DNA of 64,000 nt from the NCBI RefSeq assembly GCF_021223605.1, contig NZ_CP075175.1:5101501-5165500 (forward strand), read 5' to 3'. The stretch is from Paenibacillus sp. 481. Its GTDB lineage: Bacteria; Bacillota; Bacilli; Paenibacillales; Paenibacillaceae. The position numbers were made by a program, and so were the translations under genes. This document shows positions 36,710 to 47,432 of the stretch, one piece after another. A model generated the notes under the pieces. The model made no database searches, was not told where the DNA came from, and saw only the letters and a list, made by a program, of their open reading frames with translations. Every line of letters begins with the position of its first letter. The first letter of the stretch is position 1.

Positions 36710-37717
36710 TTATGTAACTTTGCCACCTAATAATGTGTGGTTATAAAGCGCAATAAGTAACTCAAAGGTTGCTTCGCAATCACTTAAAGCTCTATGTGCT
36801 GATTTGTTTTTAATATCAAACAATTCACAAAGAGTTTCTAACTTATAATCTTTTGAAATAATCTGAATTTTTTTAGATAGCTTTCGAGTGCAGAGTAATG
36901 TACCTAAAAATGGCGGAAAATGAAACTTATCCATAAATTTTCGGAGTAATTCAAAATCAAATGTATGTAGGTTATGACCAACTAAAACTGGCGTGTTACC
37001 AATAAACTTAACAAGTTGCTTCATAACAACATAATTTTTTGGTGCTGAATCAATGTCTGATTGCTTAATGCCCGTTAATTCGCTTATTGATGGAGGTATT
37101 TTAATACCTGGATTCGTAAAGCTTTGAAATCGATCAACTATCACTCCGTTCTCAAACTTTACTGCACCTACTTCAAAAATTCGTGCAAATTTTACATAAG
37201 GTGAGTTAGTTTCGAAGTCAATTATTACACCGTGAGTTGGTAAGAATAGTTCATTGTAATCTAACAGTCTAGATTGTTTTTTTAAAACTTTAGTTTTTTG
37301 TGTCAAGCAGTCCGTCTTATTTTTGACTTGTTCAAATGTATATCCATGCAAATGCCCTTCTCTTATTGTATCTATTTGCCCCATTTGGTTTACTATATTA
37401 AGTGTCTCAGTATATCGCTCTTTAACAAATGTGAAAGTCCTAAATTGTCCTAAAATCCAGAAAATTTCTGTACGTATTGAAGGATATGTTATGCTGAGGT
37501 ATCCTTCTGAGAATGCAAGTAATATAGAATAATCATGATATACTGCCTTCAGCTTTTGTAAAATTAAAATTAGCCCCTCTCCGAAAGCTTTTTCAGGCTT
37601 AGATGCCCCATGATTTATGTAAATGTAACCTTGTTTAATCCCCTTTATTTTGCAAAAAATGGCGGTCGAGAAGCGTCGCTCCATTTGGAATAATTCTAAA
37701 GCCAGAGTAATTTCCAT
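36710..37717 (-). CDS. DEDDh 3'-5' exonuclease with an unknown N-terminal domain
   Basis: A 335-residue protein from ATG 37717, set by AGAAGGAAAAC. The N-terminal ~160 residues are unrecognised. The C-terminal ~170 residues are a DnaQ-type exonuclease: VIIDFETNSP (ExoI, D/E), PVLVGHNLHTFDFELL (ExoII, D) and HRALSDCEATFELL (ExoIII, H...D). It degrades single-stranded DNA or RNA ends. The N-terminal part could hold a binding or sensor domain. It stands alone between a regulator and a defence gene pair, so a defence role is plausible but unproved. Confidence 0.8.
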   Translation of the reverse strand: MEITLALELFQMERRFSTAIFCKIKGIKQGYIYINHGASKPEKAFGEGLILILQKLKAVYHDYSILLAFSEGYLSITYPSIRTEIFWILGQFRTFTFVKERYTETLNIVNQMGQIDTIREGHLHGYTFEQVKNKTDCLTQKTKVLKKQSRLLDYNELFLPTHGVIIDFETNSPYVKFARIFEVGAVKFENGVIVDRFQSFTNPGIKIPPSISELTGIKQSDIDSAPKNYVVMKQLVKFIGNTPVLVGHNLHTFDFELLRKFMDKFHFPPFLGTLLCTRKLSKKIQIISKDYKLETLCELFDIKNKSAHRALSDCEATFELLIALYNHTLLGGKVT

Positions 37718-37967
37718 ATACAGTTTTCCTTCTTTCATAGTAATATAAACTATTTATATTATTAGAAAAATTAGTCCTATAAATTAATGTTCTATTACCC
37801 TTCACATTTACATTTTGACCTCAGAGTTCTTAAAAAGATTTGAAGGACCTTTTCAAGCACATGTTTATTACCTTCTTTAATCTTAAGTAATTCAAGACAA
37901 GCGATCCATCAAACGAGAGGTTTGCATCATCTTCTCAAGAATCGCATGTCTTGTAGTCGTTTAAAAA

Positions 37968-39626
37968 CTAATATCGCACATTTCCAATATTTACATACAA
38001 CTCTTGTGATATAGTGATATCCAACTCAGACTTTATTTTTTCAAACGTCTCCTTTGAGCACACCCATCTTTGTAAAAAGGGTTGTCGATGCAATTGATCC
38101 TGAGTGATATCCCGAACTGGACCATGAAGATGCTCAAATCTGATTATACGCTTTCCATCCTCAAGCCAAACAAACGGATTGTTATCCGATGGATACCATC
38201 TGAATACGTCAGTCCATATCAGAGATGGATAGCATAAGACACTCTGATTATTAAATTCACCGATACCACCGACGGTATACGTCATTCTTAAAACTGGCTC
38301 ACTTGCATCTTGCGGATCAAAGCGTTCATCGCTGTACAAAGCAAATGTACGACCATTCATGGTCGTCACTTCATTTGTCTCCATCAACTCAAAACCTCTG
38401 TTCCGAAGAAGCGTATTGAAGACCACTTCAACATCTGTCGACCTTGAATATGTGTGTAGCACTGCACCAAGCACAACTTCATCATCTGACACCCCAGCTT
38501 GAATATGCGGCAGAATACGATCCTTGAGAGATCTCTTATCGCCCGATATCTGGTCCAAATCATGATCTATGACCCACTCTTCAGAATCTACAGCAGGAGA
38601 GGGACTTTGAAGGAAAACGAACGGCTCATCTGATTTTAAGAGAGCTTGGGAAAGTGCAACTAGAGGCGTATCTTTCCACCTACCTATGCATAACTCATGG
38701 TAAATAACTTTCAATAAATGAGTCCTATGGGGCAAATTACGAACCTCCATTTGACCTTGATTAATCGCAAGTCGCTCAACGTGTTCCGTTTCATGTGGGT
38801 TGGCATCGGAATATGCCACATATTTGCGTTCAATGTCTTCCACTCCTTCAATAGTAGCTCCTTTCAGTCTACGTAGAAGAGTTTGAACAATGTCATTGCC
38901 GTGTAACTCAAATGAAAGACCACGAGGAATACTTGGAATATCTAAAACTCCTCTTTTGGCTGGGAATATCGACAGATAAGTTTCCTGTTCCAGAGGCATA
39001 GGGACTTGCCACTCAGGGCAAACTTCTCCTGTTCTGCGCTCGAGCGCCTTTAAAATCACCCAAGCCTGCAATTTCAGGCCCAAGTCTACTCCCTCGTAAC
39101 ATGTCCGAACGATTTCTGAGAATGGTTCATATGCTAATGGAGCACTTGCCGCGGCACTCTCGACGAGCAATAAAACCTTTTCTTTAGCACTGGAACTCAG
39201 ACACGGCCAATTTTCCGCAATATATCTGAGATCTCCTGGCACAATTTGAGCAAGACTCCAAAGTCCACGTAGCGCGAGCTCAATCCTCGTAAGGTTATTT
39301 GATTTTAAGATTCTAAAGAAATACCTCACAGCAAATTCTGACCATGATCGAGGAACTGAATCAAGTTGGTGTACATCAGGAAGTTCGATACGCTGCATGT
39401 CTGAAAGATATCCATTACCTTGAATCCACATTTCATGTAGTTTAAGATGCCGACATAGGCCTGCTTTTAGATCCTCGCTACCTGTGGAAAGAGCGCGAAA
39501 TCTACAAAATTCATCCAGTTTTCCCGCCGCACTGTGGAGCCAAAATCGTTCTTCAGTGTCAAAATCTAAATTAGCAATTACTTTTTTCAGTAGTTCGAAC
39601 CGCACGTTATCGCGTACGAGAGGCAC
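37968..39626 (-). CDS. Second ORF of an Avs-like module, or its frameshifted C-terminal part
   Basis: A 552-residue protein from GTG 39626, overlapping the STAND gene by 40 bases in the -1 frame, without a clear ribosome site. The first half is helical (ALRGLWSLAQIVPG, VLLLVESAAASAP), like the repeat region of the upstream protein; the second half is beta-rich. It may be translated by coupling or frameshifting, or it may be the natural C-terminus of one ~2000-residue protein split by an indel. No slippery heptamer was seen in the overlap. Family not recognised. Confidence 0.65.
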   Translation of the reverse strand: MPLVRDNVRFELLKKVIANLDFDTEERFWLHSAAGKLDEFCRFRALSTGSEDLKAGLCRHLKLHEMWIQGNGYLSDMQRIELPDVHQLDSVPRSWSEFAVRYFFRILKSNNLTRIELALRGLWSLAQIVPGDLRYIAENWPCLSSSAKEKVLLLVESAAASAPLAYEPFSEIVRTCYEGVDLGLKLQAWVILKALERRTGEVCPEWQVPMPLEQETYLSIFPAKRGVLDIPSIPRGLSFELHGNDIVQTLLRRLKGATIEGVEDIERKYVAYSDANPHETEHVERLAINQGQMEVRNLPHRTHLLKVIYHELCIGRWKDTPLVALSQALLKSDEPFVFLQSPSPAVDSEEWVIDHDLDQISGDKRSLKDRILPHIQAGVSDDEVVLGAVLHTYSRSTDVEVVFNTLLRNRGFELMETNEVTTMNGRTFALYSDERFDPQDASEPVLRMTYTVGGIGEFNNQSVLCYPSLIWTDVFRWYPSDNNPFVWLEDGKRIIRFEHLHGPVRDITQDQLHRQPFLQRWVCSKETFEKIKSELDITISQELYVNIGNVRY

Positions 39627-42600
39627 AAGTGCTTGGTGCGCCGAGCGAATGCTGTAATCGCTCCATAATTTCGCTCCAATAATAGCCCAATTAGACGCTG
39701 AAGATGTTTTGGATACCCAGTTGGTTTTTCAGCTTCTAGCCTGTTGGCAATAACATAAATTCCTGAACACAAAACCTCCAAGTTAACATCAAATTTGGTT
39801 GGTTCTGTTAACTGCTCAATTGCCTCTTCAACAGAAAGGTTTTTCAATGTTTGATAAAATTCATTTTTCTCCTCATCACTGCTTAACACACCGCTCTCCG
39901 TGTCTTCGTACCACCTATTTGGAATACGATAACGATCTCGATTTCCCTGCACGTTATATTCTGCAGGGCCTAGCCCCTCTAGCTTATCACTTATAGAATT
40001 GATGCCATTCCGTTGAGCAGCAAGGCACAGTGCTTTTTTCAAATCCTGAAGATAGCAACGTTCATAACCGTCGTGCCAGTTTAGAGCACCTATTCCAAAG
40101 GACCAGATCGTAAGAAGATCGGTCTCGGAAGTCTCTATAGTTTCAAGTACAGAGATCAAGCCATCGAATATCATGTTGATGTTTTCCAAAAACGATTCTC
40201 TTACGTTTTGGGCATTCAGTAAACGCCACATAGCCGTAGGTCCTTCATAAACTACAGAACCAGCCACAACAGCTTCTACAAATATTGCAAGTCGATTGTC
40301 TCCTAGCTCTGATGCAACCTGGCAAATTTCGAGTAGTTGCTTCCCTTCATTTTCCCAGATTTCTGGTTCCAGTTTAGCAAGTTCCTTATACCAATCTTGC
40401 GGGCTCTCCAGTACGTACTCTTTGTGACCTGTGTAGCCGATCATGCCCCATTTTAGTAGCTGTCGTGCTCGCTTGGCTTCTTGTTGAAATCCAATTTCAG
40501 CAGCAAGATCAGAAATTCGATTCACGATGTCTACACGCTCTGCTACATCGTGATGCCAAGCCCTTCCTTCATCAGCACACCAGTGAAGGAACCAATGCTC
40601 CAATAATTCTTCTTCTCCCCGATCCCATAGATAGCGCCATGCAATTTCCATCATATAATTGACAGGGTAGGACTGGCTATATTCCTTCATGAACTGATAA
40701 ACTGTACGATCAGCTTCACCACCAATTAGTGAGGCACATTCGATAATAACCTCAACAATCCATTTTGTCGCTGGTTGATCTTTGTAAGCAGTTTCATTGA
40801 AGTTTCTTTTTTTGATTACTAATGCTTTAAGGACTAGCTTGACCTCATGCGATGAAACGATTCGTCCGGCTGCTTCTTCTCCTCTCCTCCTATAGGTACC
40901 TAGCCATTTCCCTGCAAGAGCACTACCGCGAAGCAGTGCCGATAAATGTCCTTTTGTGCGGCTATCTCTCCTTTTCACATAGTAAGCGGCGACACCTTCC
41001 TCTCCAATTCCACTATTTTCACGAGAAGGCTGCGTCCAACCCAAAACAAAACTTACCATACAGTAAAGAAGCACGTGATCCTCCAAGTGACGACTCGAAT
41101 CGATATTTTCGAGACACTTAAATCCCTCGTCTACTATTGGCTGAACCCAGAAATCGAATAGGTCTTTCCGTTCCGTGAAAAGGCTAAGTGCAGCGGCTTT
41201 AATTTGAAATGTATCTGGGAGCCTGTCACGTTTTCCTCCCCATTCTTTTAGGGTATATGCAATTTCAGGCCATCTTCTTTTTGATGCTAGCTGCAACAGG
41301 TTCTCTTCCATGTCACTAAAAAAAGTATAAACCGAAACTTGCCTAGACCAAATCCAATCTCTCAGATCACCATATTCTAATGATTCACTCATTACTCCAT
41401 TGGAGAAATGAGCCCATGCTTGACGATTCAATACATCTTCTGTCATATAAGATTCTTTCGATTCAGTCCAGAGCAAACCGACATGATAACTTACTTGCCC
41501 CCACACACGTAAAGTTGCCTGGAAGGTCTCATTCAAATGTTCGTAGTCAGTTATTTGATCAAACACATTGTCCTTCAGTATGCTTACAAGATCAATCGGT
41601 GTCATATCGAAGAACCAACGACGTATTAAACTATATGCTCGTTCCCTTTCATGTACCTGGATTAGACGATAAGCGTCAACCATCGTGAGATGTACTCCAT
41701 CTAGCGTCCATGCTTCCTTGTTAGGAACCCTACCTTCGGAAAAAAGAAGCGGTGGTACATCCGGTACATACTCGAAGCTACTACCCGTCCAGTCAACTGA
41801 CTTATGTAATTGCACGAGTGTTGCCGCAGCGCACGATACGGCATGGACACAATCCCAATCTCTTGTTTCAGCAACGTGTAGCAAAGCTTGTTGGCATTGT
41901 TCGTGCAATTCCCTTATCGGTCGTTCTAAAGCAATGCCTTCCATGACGTATTCTGGCATAAATACTCGTGCTTGATCCGAATGACGATCACTCTTTCTTA
42001 ATAAATCAAACAAGCTGGCATGTCTTGCAATCCCCTTGTCTGGAACCTTCCAATAGTAATTCGCAATTAGGCTTGCTACCTCACGAAGCCTTTCTGGTTG
42101 AGCATGTACTTGTTTTGTAAGGTGAACCCTAACATCGTTGTGAGTCACTCGAAAGCCATCATTCTCTTCAATTACCAATGGCCGAAGAGCACGCAGAGCC
42201 TCTGTCCAGTCAATGGGTGATATATTCATCACTTCCGCGAATATTATTGCCAAATCCTTACCTGTCACTCTCTCGTTTGCCAGAGAAAGACAGCTGGCCA
42301 AACGTTGCCCGACAAAGGGAAATCTGTCATCAAGACGAGCAACTGCTGCCAACCAAATGTTTTCATAGTACTCAGAGATACTATTCGTCAACCTTCGGTT
42401 TGTTAATTTAATTTGTAACTCATCTACATCGAGAAGCGACTTGGCCTCTTCAATAGCAAAAATGGCAGCCAGCGTATTTTCCTTTGAAACGTAATTAATT
42501 AATCTAACCGTTGCCTGAAATTGATCCACGGGCAACTCAGGGATCTCGGTAGCAAGAAGCTGTGAAATATCCTCTTCTTGAATACCTTCAACGATCCAGC

Positions 42601-43984
42601 GGGAAACTCCATACGAGCTTCCCTTTAGCCAAAATGGGTATTTGTCGTAGGAATTAGCAGGTTGTCCCACAATTAAGAAATGTACATGCTTCGGAACTGC
42701 ATCAGGTGGTATCAATGTTTCTAGGAAGGAGTGTTGATCGACACCAGCACGAGCTGCATGATCAATACCATCTATTGCGATGATCGTTGGTCGACCCCGC
42801 TCTTCTCCTAAAATGTTTGCTAGTCTCAAAACCTCAGAAATTAGCTGAACTAGGGTCAAAAAATCGTTTCTAATGGGAACATTATATCTTGCTAGGCGTC
42901 CTTTGAAGAAGAAGCTACGAAGTTCAATCAGCAAGTCTCCCCACAATACCTCGGCCTTCGTCGTTACGCCTGAATCGGCAGGCAACCTCTCCGTCTGAGG
43001 TGTTATTGGTTTAAATGCATGATACCGTAGATCAATAATTGGATCACGTCGGTTTGCCAATGCACTTACGACACTTGTTTTACCTTGACCAGGCATGCCA
43101 GTCAAGAATGTAATTGGATGAGAGCCTGACAACAAATGATTAGACAAATCCTCCAGAAACTTTAACCTGCTTGGAAAGAATGGTGCGGGAGGCAATAGCA
43201 TGTGTTCCCCTACAAGTTCTTGTGAACGCATGCTTAGTACTTCATATACTTCCTCGCGATGTATTGATTCTTTTTGGCCGCGAGACGTTGTCACCCATTT
43301 ACGCAGAGCATGATCGAGTTGGCTGAATATAGACCTTGCTTTCTCAGTTGATATCCCAAATGTGGTAGAGATCTTCTGCGTTACTTGGCTTGTTAGTTCT
43401 TCCAAATCGGGCTGTTCAGCCTTTATAACTAGCAGTTTGAGGAATTCTAATTTCTCATCGTCACTTGAGAGCCCACTTAGTTGGTCATTCCATTCGTTCC
43501 ATGCAACCAGCCATTGGACTGGCATCCGAACATCAGTAAGTTTAAAAGCTGTAGTGAGTTCTGACTGGAGATGTAAAAGGAACTGATCGAGTGCGGGTCT
43601 ATGGTACTCTACAGTATTGGAATCCTTCATTGTAGTTGATTTAGTACTAATTTTCCTATTGGAGAAAAGTACTGGTGAGCATTTCATCCATTTGCTTTTT
43701 AGTGTTGCCCATGCTTTGGACATACTTTTCAAAAGAGACAACATATTTCCGAAAGTTATTGTGTCCTCTGCACGAGTATGTTTGACTTGCACATACTCCG
43801 AGGTTCCGTCGGCATACACAATTACGACATCATCTAACCCTTGCGCTTCAGTCGCTTGCAAAATAACGTATTCGATTCTATTATCCGTATTAAGCATGTC
43901 GACCACATATTTTTGCCCAATAGTCCACTCGTACCAGTAGGGATCACCAATACCAGCTGTAGGATTTTTGTCATGTGTTGTCAT
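39587..43984 (-). CDS. Avs-like STAND NTPase with N-terminal Cap4/DUF4297-type nuclease
   Basis: A 1465-residue protein from ATG 43984, set by AAGGAGGGG. Residues ~1-230 resemble the Cap4/DUF4297 dsDNA endonuclease: QGLDDVVIVYADG (Asp51-52) and EYVQVKH (Gln-Val-Lys 66-68). A STAND NTPase follows with Walker A GMPGQGKTS (296-304) and Walker B TIIAIDGID (400-408), then a long helical repeat sensor. Avs proteins detect phage proteins through the C-terminal repeats, oligomerise and switch on the nuclease. The stop falls inside the next ORF. Confidence 0.82.
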   Translation of the reverse strand: MTTHDKNPTAGIGDPYWYEWTIGQKYVVDMLNTDNRIEYVILQATEAQGLDDVVIVYADGTSEYVQVKHTRAEDTITFGNMLSLLKSMSKAWATLKSKWMKCSPVLFSNRKISTKSTTMKDSNTVEYHRPALDQFLLHLQSELTTAFKLTDVRMPVQWLVAWNEWNDQLSGLSSDDEKLEFLKLLVIKAEQPDLEELTSQVTQKISTTFGISTEKARSIFSQLDHALRKWVTTSRGQKESIHREEVYEVLSMRSQELVGEHMLLPPAPFFPSRLKFLEDLSNHLLSGSHPITFLTGMPGQGKTSVVSALANRRDPIIDLRYHAFKPITPQTERLPADSGVTTKAEVLWGDLLIELRSFFFKGRLARYNVPIRNDFLTLVQLISEVLRLANILGEERGRPTIIAIDGIDHAARAGVDQHSFLETLIPPDAVPKHVHFLIVGQPANSYDKYPFWLKGSSYGVSRWIVEGIQEEDISQLLATEIPELPVDQFQATVRLINYVSKENTLAAIFAIEEAKSLLDVDELQIKLTNRRLTNSISEYYENIWLAAVARLDDRFPFVGQRLASCLSLANERVTGKDLAIIFAEVMNISPIDWTEALRALRPLVIEENDGFRVTHNDVRVHLTKQVHAQPERLREVASLIANYYWKVPDKGIARHASLFDLLRKSDRHSDQARVFMPEYVMEGIALERPIRELHEQCQQALLHVAETRDWDCVHAVSCAAATLVQLHKSVDWTGSSFEYVPDVPPLLFSEGRVPNKEAWTLDGVHLTMVDAYRLIQVHERERAYSLIRRWFFDMTPIDLVSILKDNVFDQITDYEHLNETFQATLRVWGQVSYHVGLLWTESKESYMTEDVLNRQAWAHFSNGVMSESLEYGDLRDWIWSRQVSVYTFFSDMEENLLQLASKRRWPEIAYTLKEWGGKRDRLPDTFQIKAAALSLFTERKDLFDFWVQPIVDEGFKCLENIDSSRHLEDHVLLYCMVSFVLGWTQPSRENSGIGEEGVAAYYVKRRDSRTKGHLSALLRGSALAGKWLGTYRRRGEEAAGRIVSSHEVKLVLKALVIKKRNFNETAYKDQPATKWIVEVIIECASLIGGEADRTVYQFMKEYSQSYPVNYMMEIAWRYLWDRGEEELLEHWFLHWCADEGRAWHHDVAERVDIVNRISDLAAEIGFQQEAKRARQLLKWGMIGYTGHKEYVLESPQDWYKELAKLEPEIWENEGKQLLEICQVASELGDNRLAIFVEAVVAGSVVYEGPTAMWRLLNAQNVRESFLENINMIFDGLISVLETIETSETDLLTIWSFGIGALNWHDGYERCYLQDLKKALCLAAQRNGINSISDKLEGLGPAEYNVQGNRDRYRIPNRWYEDTESGVLSSDEEKNEFYQTLKNLSVEEAIEQLTEPTKFDVNLEVLCSGIYVIANRLEAEKPTGYPKHLQRLIGLLLERNYGAITAFARRTKHLCLSYAITCGSNY

Positions 43985-44855
43985 AAGACCCCTCCTTGCA
44001 TTTTTTTCAAAGTTGTAAATACATGGAATATAAGGATATCGAGACAATAAGGTGTTTAGTTCTTACTCGCATCGCTACATTGTAAACAACCTCAACAACA
44101 AAATATAATCAATTCATATTTTTGCCCCATTTTCTGCGAGCAAGAAGATGTAGACTTACACGTTATAAGGAGAAAAGACAAAAAAGAAGAACTATCAGAA
44201 ATAATCCTCTACCGATTTCCATGTTTCTTCATTTTACTTAATCAATGCTAGTATTAAAATCCCGGAATAAATAGACATCTCTTAGTAACTTATATCTATA
44301 AACATCCCACAACTACTGCCTACTGCTCGTTACGTTTAATAGGAACAGGATCGTACATAAAAACACCTTCAATCGACAGTATTCTTCTAAAATTTTATCA
44401 TCATCAGAAATTTATGTAAATGACTCACGTCTTATGAGACATGTTTGTGTCATTAGAATTGTAAGATGGGTTTGTGTGACCAACCTCCTACTACAAACCT
44501 TAAACTAAATAATAAAATTAATTTTATTTTTGGCGTGTTGTACATGTAATCGTTCATTATTTTTGTCTAAAATCGTGTAGCGCATAGCCGAAACCGGCCC
44601 CATCGTCCAGCTCGGATCCGAGAACTTTGACTTACCTAACTTATTCTGTAGGTATTTCCCTATGCAATCCGTCGGAAGCTGTTTGCAACTGTCTCAGTCA
44701 CCGACCCCATTCATACCTTCCATTTCTTTTGACTCATAATATTATTCATTTAAATTCCCGAAAAAATGTTGTATATTTCCTATGTTCTAACAACTCAAAA
44801 ATTTTCGATTAATATCGTGCTACCATCGATCAAAACACTGGAAAGGATTATCCTA

Positions 44856-45535
44856 ATGAAACCACTATAGACAGATTTAAAGCTTAAAAAGAAAGACCCA
44901 ATAGAACCAATACCAAAAGACATGATCAGGCAAGTCCAGATTCTGAATTGCATTGAGGAATTGACTGTTGAAGATCGGACCGACCTCCTAGATAACAAAA
45001 AAATCCGTTCCTCATTGAAGGGTCGGAGATAGTAGTGAATTTGTTTACTACGTTTCTGGCGATGATGAAGCATCCATCAAAGAGGGCATACATCGGTTTC
45101 TTAGCTTAAGAATGCTTTAAGCAAGCGGATACAGAGAAACTGCTGTATCACCTATTCTCCGAATCTCTCCTCGACCGAAGAGATTCAATGCTTCAAATTC
45201 TTGGAATACGCTATGAAAACCTTAGAGAGGCCATACAAAAGCGAAATGACCATTTAGATTTAGATAAGCTATATGCGAAACTCAAGTAGATCTTTTGGGA
45301 GAATGATTCCTTAGATCTAAATACACATATATCTATCAAAAATCAAAACGGGCTTCTTCGAAGCAATAAGATGTACCTCTAAGGTTTAATGAAGCGAGTT
45401 GATAAAATGGCCGAGGAAAAGGAGATTTGGACCCGCAATGTCATTAAGTTAAGGCGCAAGGCCAAAAATCAAGATCAAGAGCAGGTTATCGAAAAGATAG
45501 CCCGCTCTTTTTTTACACGAAAAGAGAAGATATGA
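44856..45535 (+). pseudogene. Decayed gene of unknown family
   Basis: Within the gene-poor stretch 43985-45618, the plus strand holds protein-like pieces in more than one frame: KLKKKDPIEPIPKDMIRQVQ after TAG, then VYYVSGDDEASIKEGIHRFL, then SESLLDRRDSMLQILGIRYE and a Lys-rich tail ending at TGA 45533, interrupted by TAG and TAA. It looks like one ~220-codon gene ruined by stops and frameshifts. The part 43985-44855 shows no coding signal. Family not recognised. Confidence 0.5.
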
Positions 45536-45618
45536 CTTGACAAGCAGATAGAAATGTGTGCGAAGCCCCTTGGAAAAACGAAGTCTAGTTCAAGCTGATT
45601 TTAACATTGATATAATAT

Positions 45619-46734
45619 TTATGTCTCATGAAGATCTACAAGTCTCGACAAAAGCAGGAGCTGCAAGTCGAGCTTGTCCATCTGCCGATTAACATAGGGA
45701 GGTAGAACCCCTTCACTGATGAGACGTCTTAGGTGATAGTCGACCCGTTCAGCTCTGAAATACGGATTATTCAGATACTCGAAGACTTTCTCCAAATCGT
45801 AGTGTAGCCCTTCGAACTTAGAGGATCTCGAATGCAGAAGGTGTCCATGAGCCATACCATTTTCATCAAACGTCATGCTCTGGAATGCTTCGTATAGCTC
45901 ATCGACCAATACATGCAGTGAATTCAGGTATTTCGCTACTTTTTGCCGTTCCTGCTCGGGGAAGTCCTGCGGAGCAGTGAACAGCTCGATCAGTGTCTGG
46001 ATGTCATGATGATACCCATCATGCTCACGAATTCGAATACTGTTCTCCTTTAAGAGGATATGGAGCATCTCAACAACATCGGAACTGCGCCCGATCTCCC
46101 GCCGCCGCTGCTCCTCGACAAAGAAACCATTCTTTTTCTCAATTACGTTTATTACGTTCGATAAAAGGGAGTATCGTTTAACCGTATACTCATGAATTTT
46201 GATGAAGCTCATTGAGAAGCGAATAGGTTGAGCCACATCGGGATTGTTGCTGTAGAGATAAACCGAATAATCTCCGTTACCCCCGACATCGCTAGACCAA
46301 GAAGCGAAGTACTTATCCGTACTCTTCGTGCCGTCAGCACTTCTTAAATCAACTGGATGCGCCCCGAAGCATGCCCGGATTTGCGAAAAATACGCATCGT
46401 CGGGAACTGCCGCATTAAATACCGAATCGTCCTTCTTTAGCGAGTGTTCCATCTCGAAAACACGATGGAGCTGCTCGATGGATTGAAGGACAATATCGTA
46501 TGTCGTGATCAGCTGCAGAACATTCAATGAGCGAACATCGTCATGAGAGTGATTCAAGTCGATGTATGGTAAACCGTTCACGCTGACGGAGAGCCAATCC
46601 TTCGCAGAGCAAATTAGGCTCCAAAGGTTCTTTCCATTGTAGTTGTTGTATGTGTTAATCAGGAAATCGTCATGATCACTTACGGCTTGTTTGAACTCCT
46701 CAAGCAAGGAGCTATCGAGTATGTATAAGTTCAT
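45619..46734 (-). CDS. Uncharacterised protein in the defence island
   Basis: A 371-residue mostly helical cytoplasmic protein. AAAGAGGTT precedes the ATG. No catalytic motif was recognised; a strand-rich middle (GNGDYSVYLYSNNPDVAQPIRFSMSFIKIHEYTVKRY) separates helical N- and C-terminal parts. It lies 22 bases after a 98-residue ORF on the same strand, likely an operon. Its position between defence genes suggests a defence or accessory function, but nothing in the sequence shows it. Confidence 0.65.
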   Translation of the reverse strand: MNLYILDSSLLEEFKQAVSDHDDFLINTYNNYNGKNLWSLICSAKDWLSVSVNGLPYIDLNHSHDDVRSLNVLQLITTYDIVLQSIEQLHRVFEMEHSLKKDDSVFNAAVPDDAYFSQIRACFGAHPVDLRSADGTKSTDKYFASWSSDVGGNGDYSVYLYSNNPDVAQPIRFSMSFIKIHEYTVKRYSLLSNVINVIEKKNGFFVEEQRRREIGRSSDVVEMLHILLKENSIRIREHDGYHHDIQTLIELFTAPQDFPEQERQKVAKYLNSLHVLVDELYEAFQSMTFDENGMAHGHLLHSRSSKFEGLHYDLEKVFEYLNNPYFRAERVDYHLRRLISEGVLPPYVNRQMDKLDLQLLLLSRLVDLHET

Positions 46735-46755
46735 AACATTGAACCTCTTTCCTAC

Positions 46756-47052
46756 TTATTCAGGTGACCTCTGTGTCTTTACAATGTGTATAAGATGATC
46801 AACAACGTGATTGTTGAGAAACATTCGCGAGGATACCGAACCTGATGCTGATTTAATTGAAATAGTTACCCCGTCATCACGAACTTCAATATGATAATCG
46901 TCATTTTGAAAAGTTGGCGATACCTCGTATTTCATTTTAACTAACTCAGGGTATCTTCGATAATGTTCATTAAGTGCGTCCCTATGGTCAAATTCTATAC
47001 ATTCATCATCAAGAATTAGAGCAACTCTACCTGGAATAAAATCGCCACGCAT
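46756..47052 (-). CDS. Small uncharacterised protein, start uncertain
   Basis: A 98-residue ORF with strands and no membrane segment. The frame stays open ~27 codons upstream (SYRDISFHKAILDSW) without a start codon or ribosome site, so the true 5' end may be lost or mutated. It precedes the 371-residue gene by 22 bases. Not recognised. Confidence 0.45.
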   Translation of the reverse strand: MRGDFIPGRVALILDDECIEFDHRDALNEHYRRYPELVKMKYEVSPTFQNDDYHIEVRDDGVTISIKSASGSVSSRMFLNNHVVDHLIHIVKTQRSPE

Positions 47053-47432
47053 CCATGAATCAAGGATCGCTTTATGAAAAGAAATGTCCCTGTAACTCTT
47101 AGTGCAAGAAGTTTTGTTTTATTTTACCATTTTTAGAATTAAGTATTTAGAGAGTCCTAGATACTCAGCAGCTTTCTTTTCCCCCTGATAACATAGCCAA
47201 TCATTTGAGTTCCCGCCGTTGAGCTCTGTCAAATTCACGATCAATTTCATCAAGAGCAAGAATTAAAGCATGGTATCTACGCTGAGCATACATTCTTCGC
47301 TTTTCTAGATCCTCTGGTCTATCTTTATAATAAACGCTTGTAGTAACTGTTAGCATCGATAAGAAGCACCCTACCTCACCTTCGCTGCAGCGTAGTATTA
47401 CAGACTAGACGGAAAACAACGTTTCTATTTCA

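Noticed and set aside
37894-37956. 13-bp inverted repeat CAAGACAAGCGAT / ATCGCATGTCTTG downstream of the Avs-like module
   Set aside because: Long loop and no T-run on the minus strand; not convincing as a terminator and no other role evident.
44795-45073. Leftward 92-codon ORF
   Set aside because: No ribosome site, and the plus strand here carries the more convincing decayed coding sequence.
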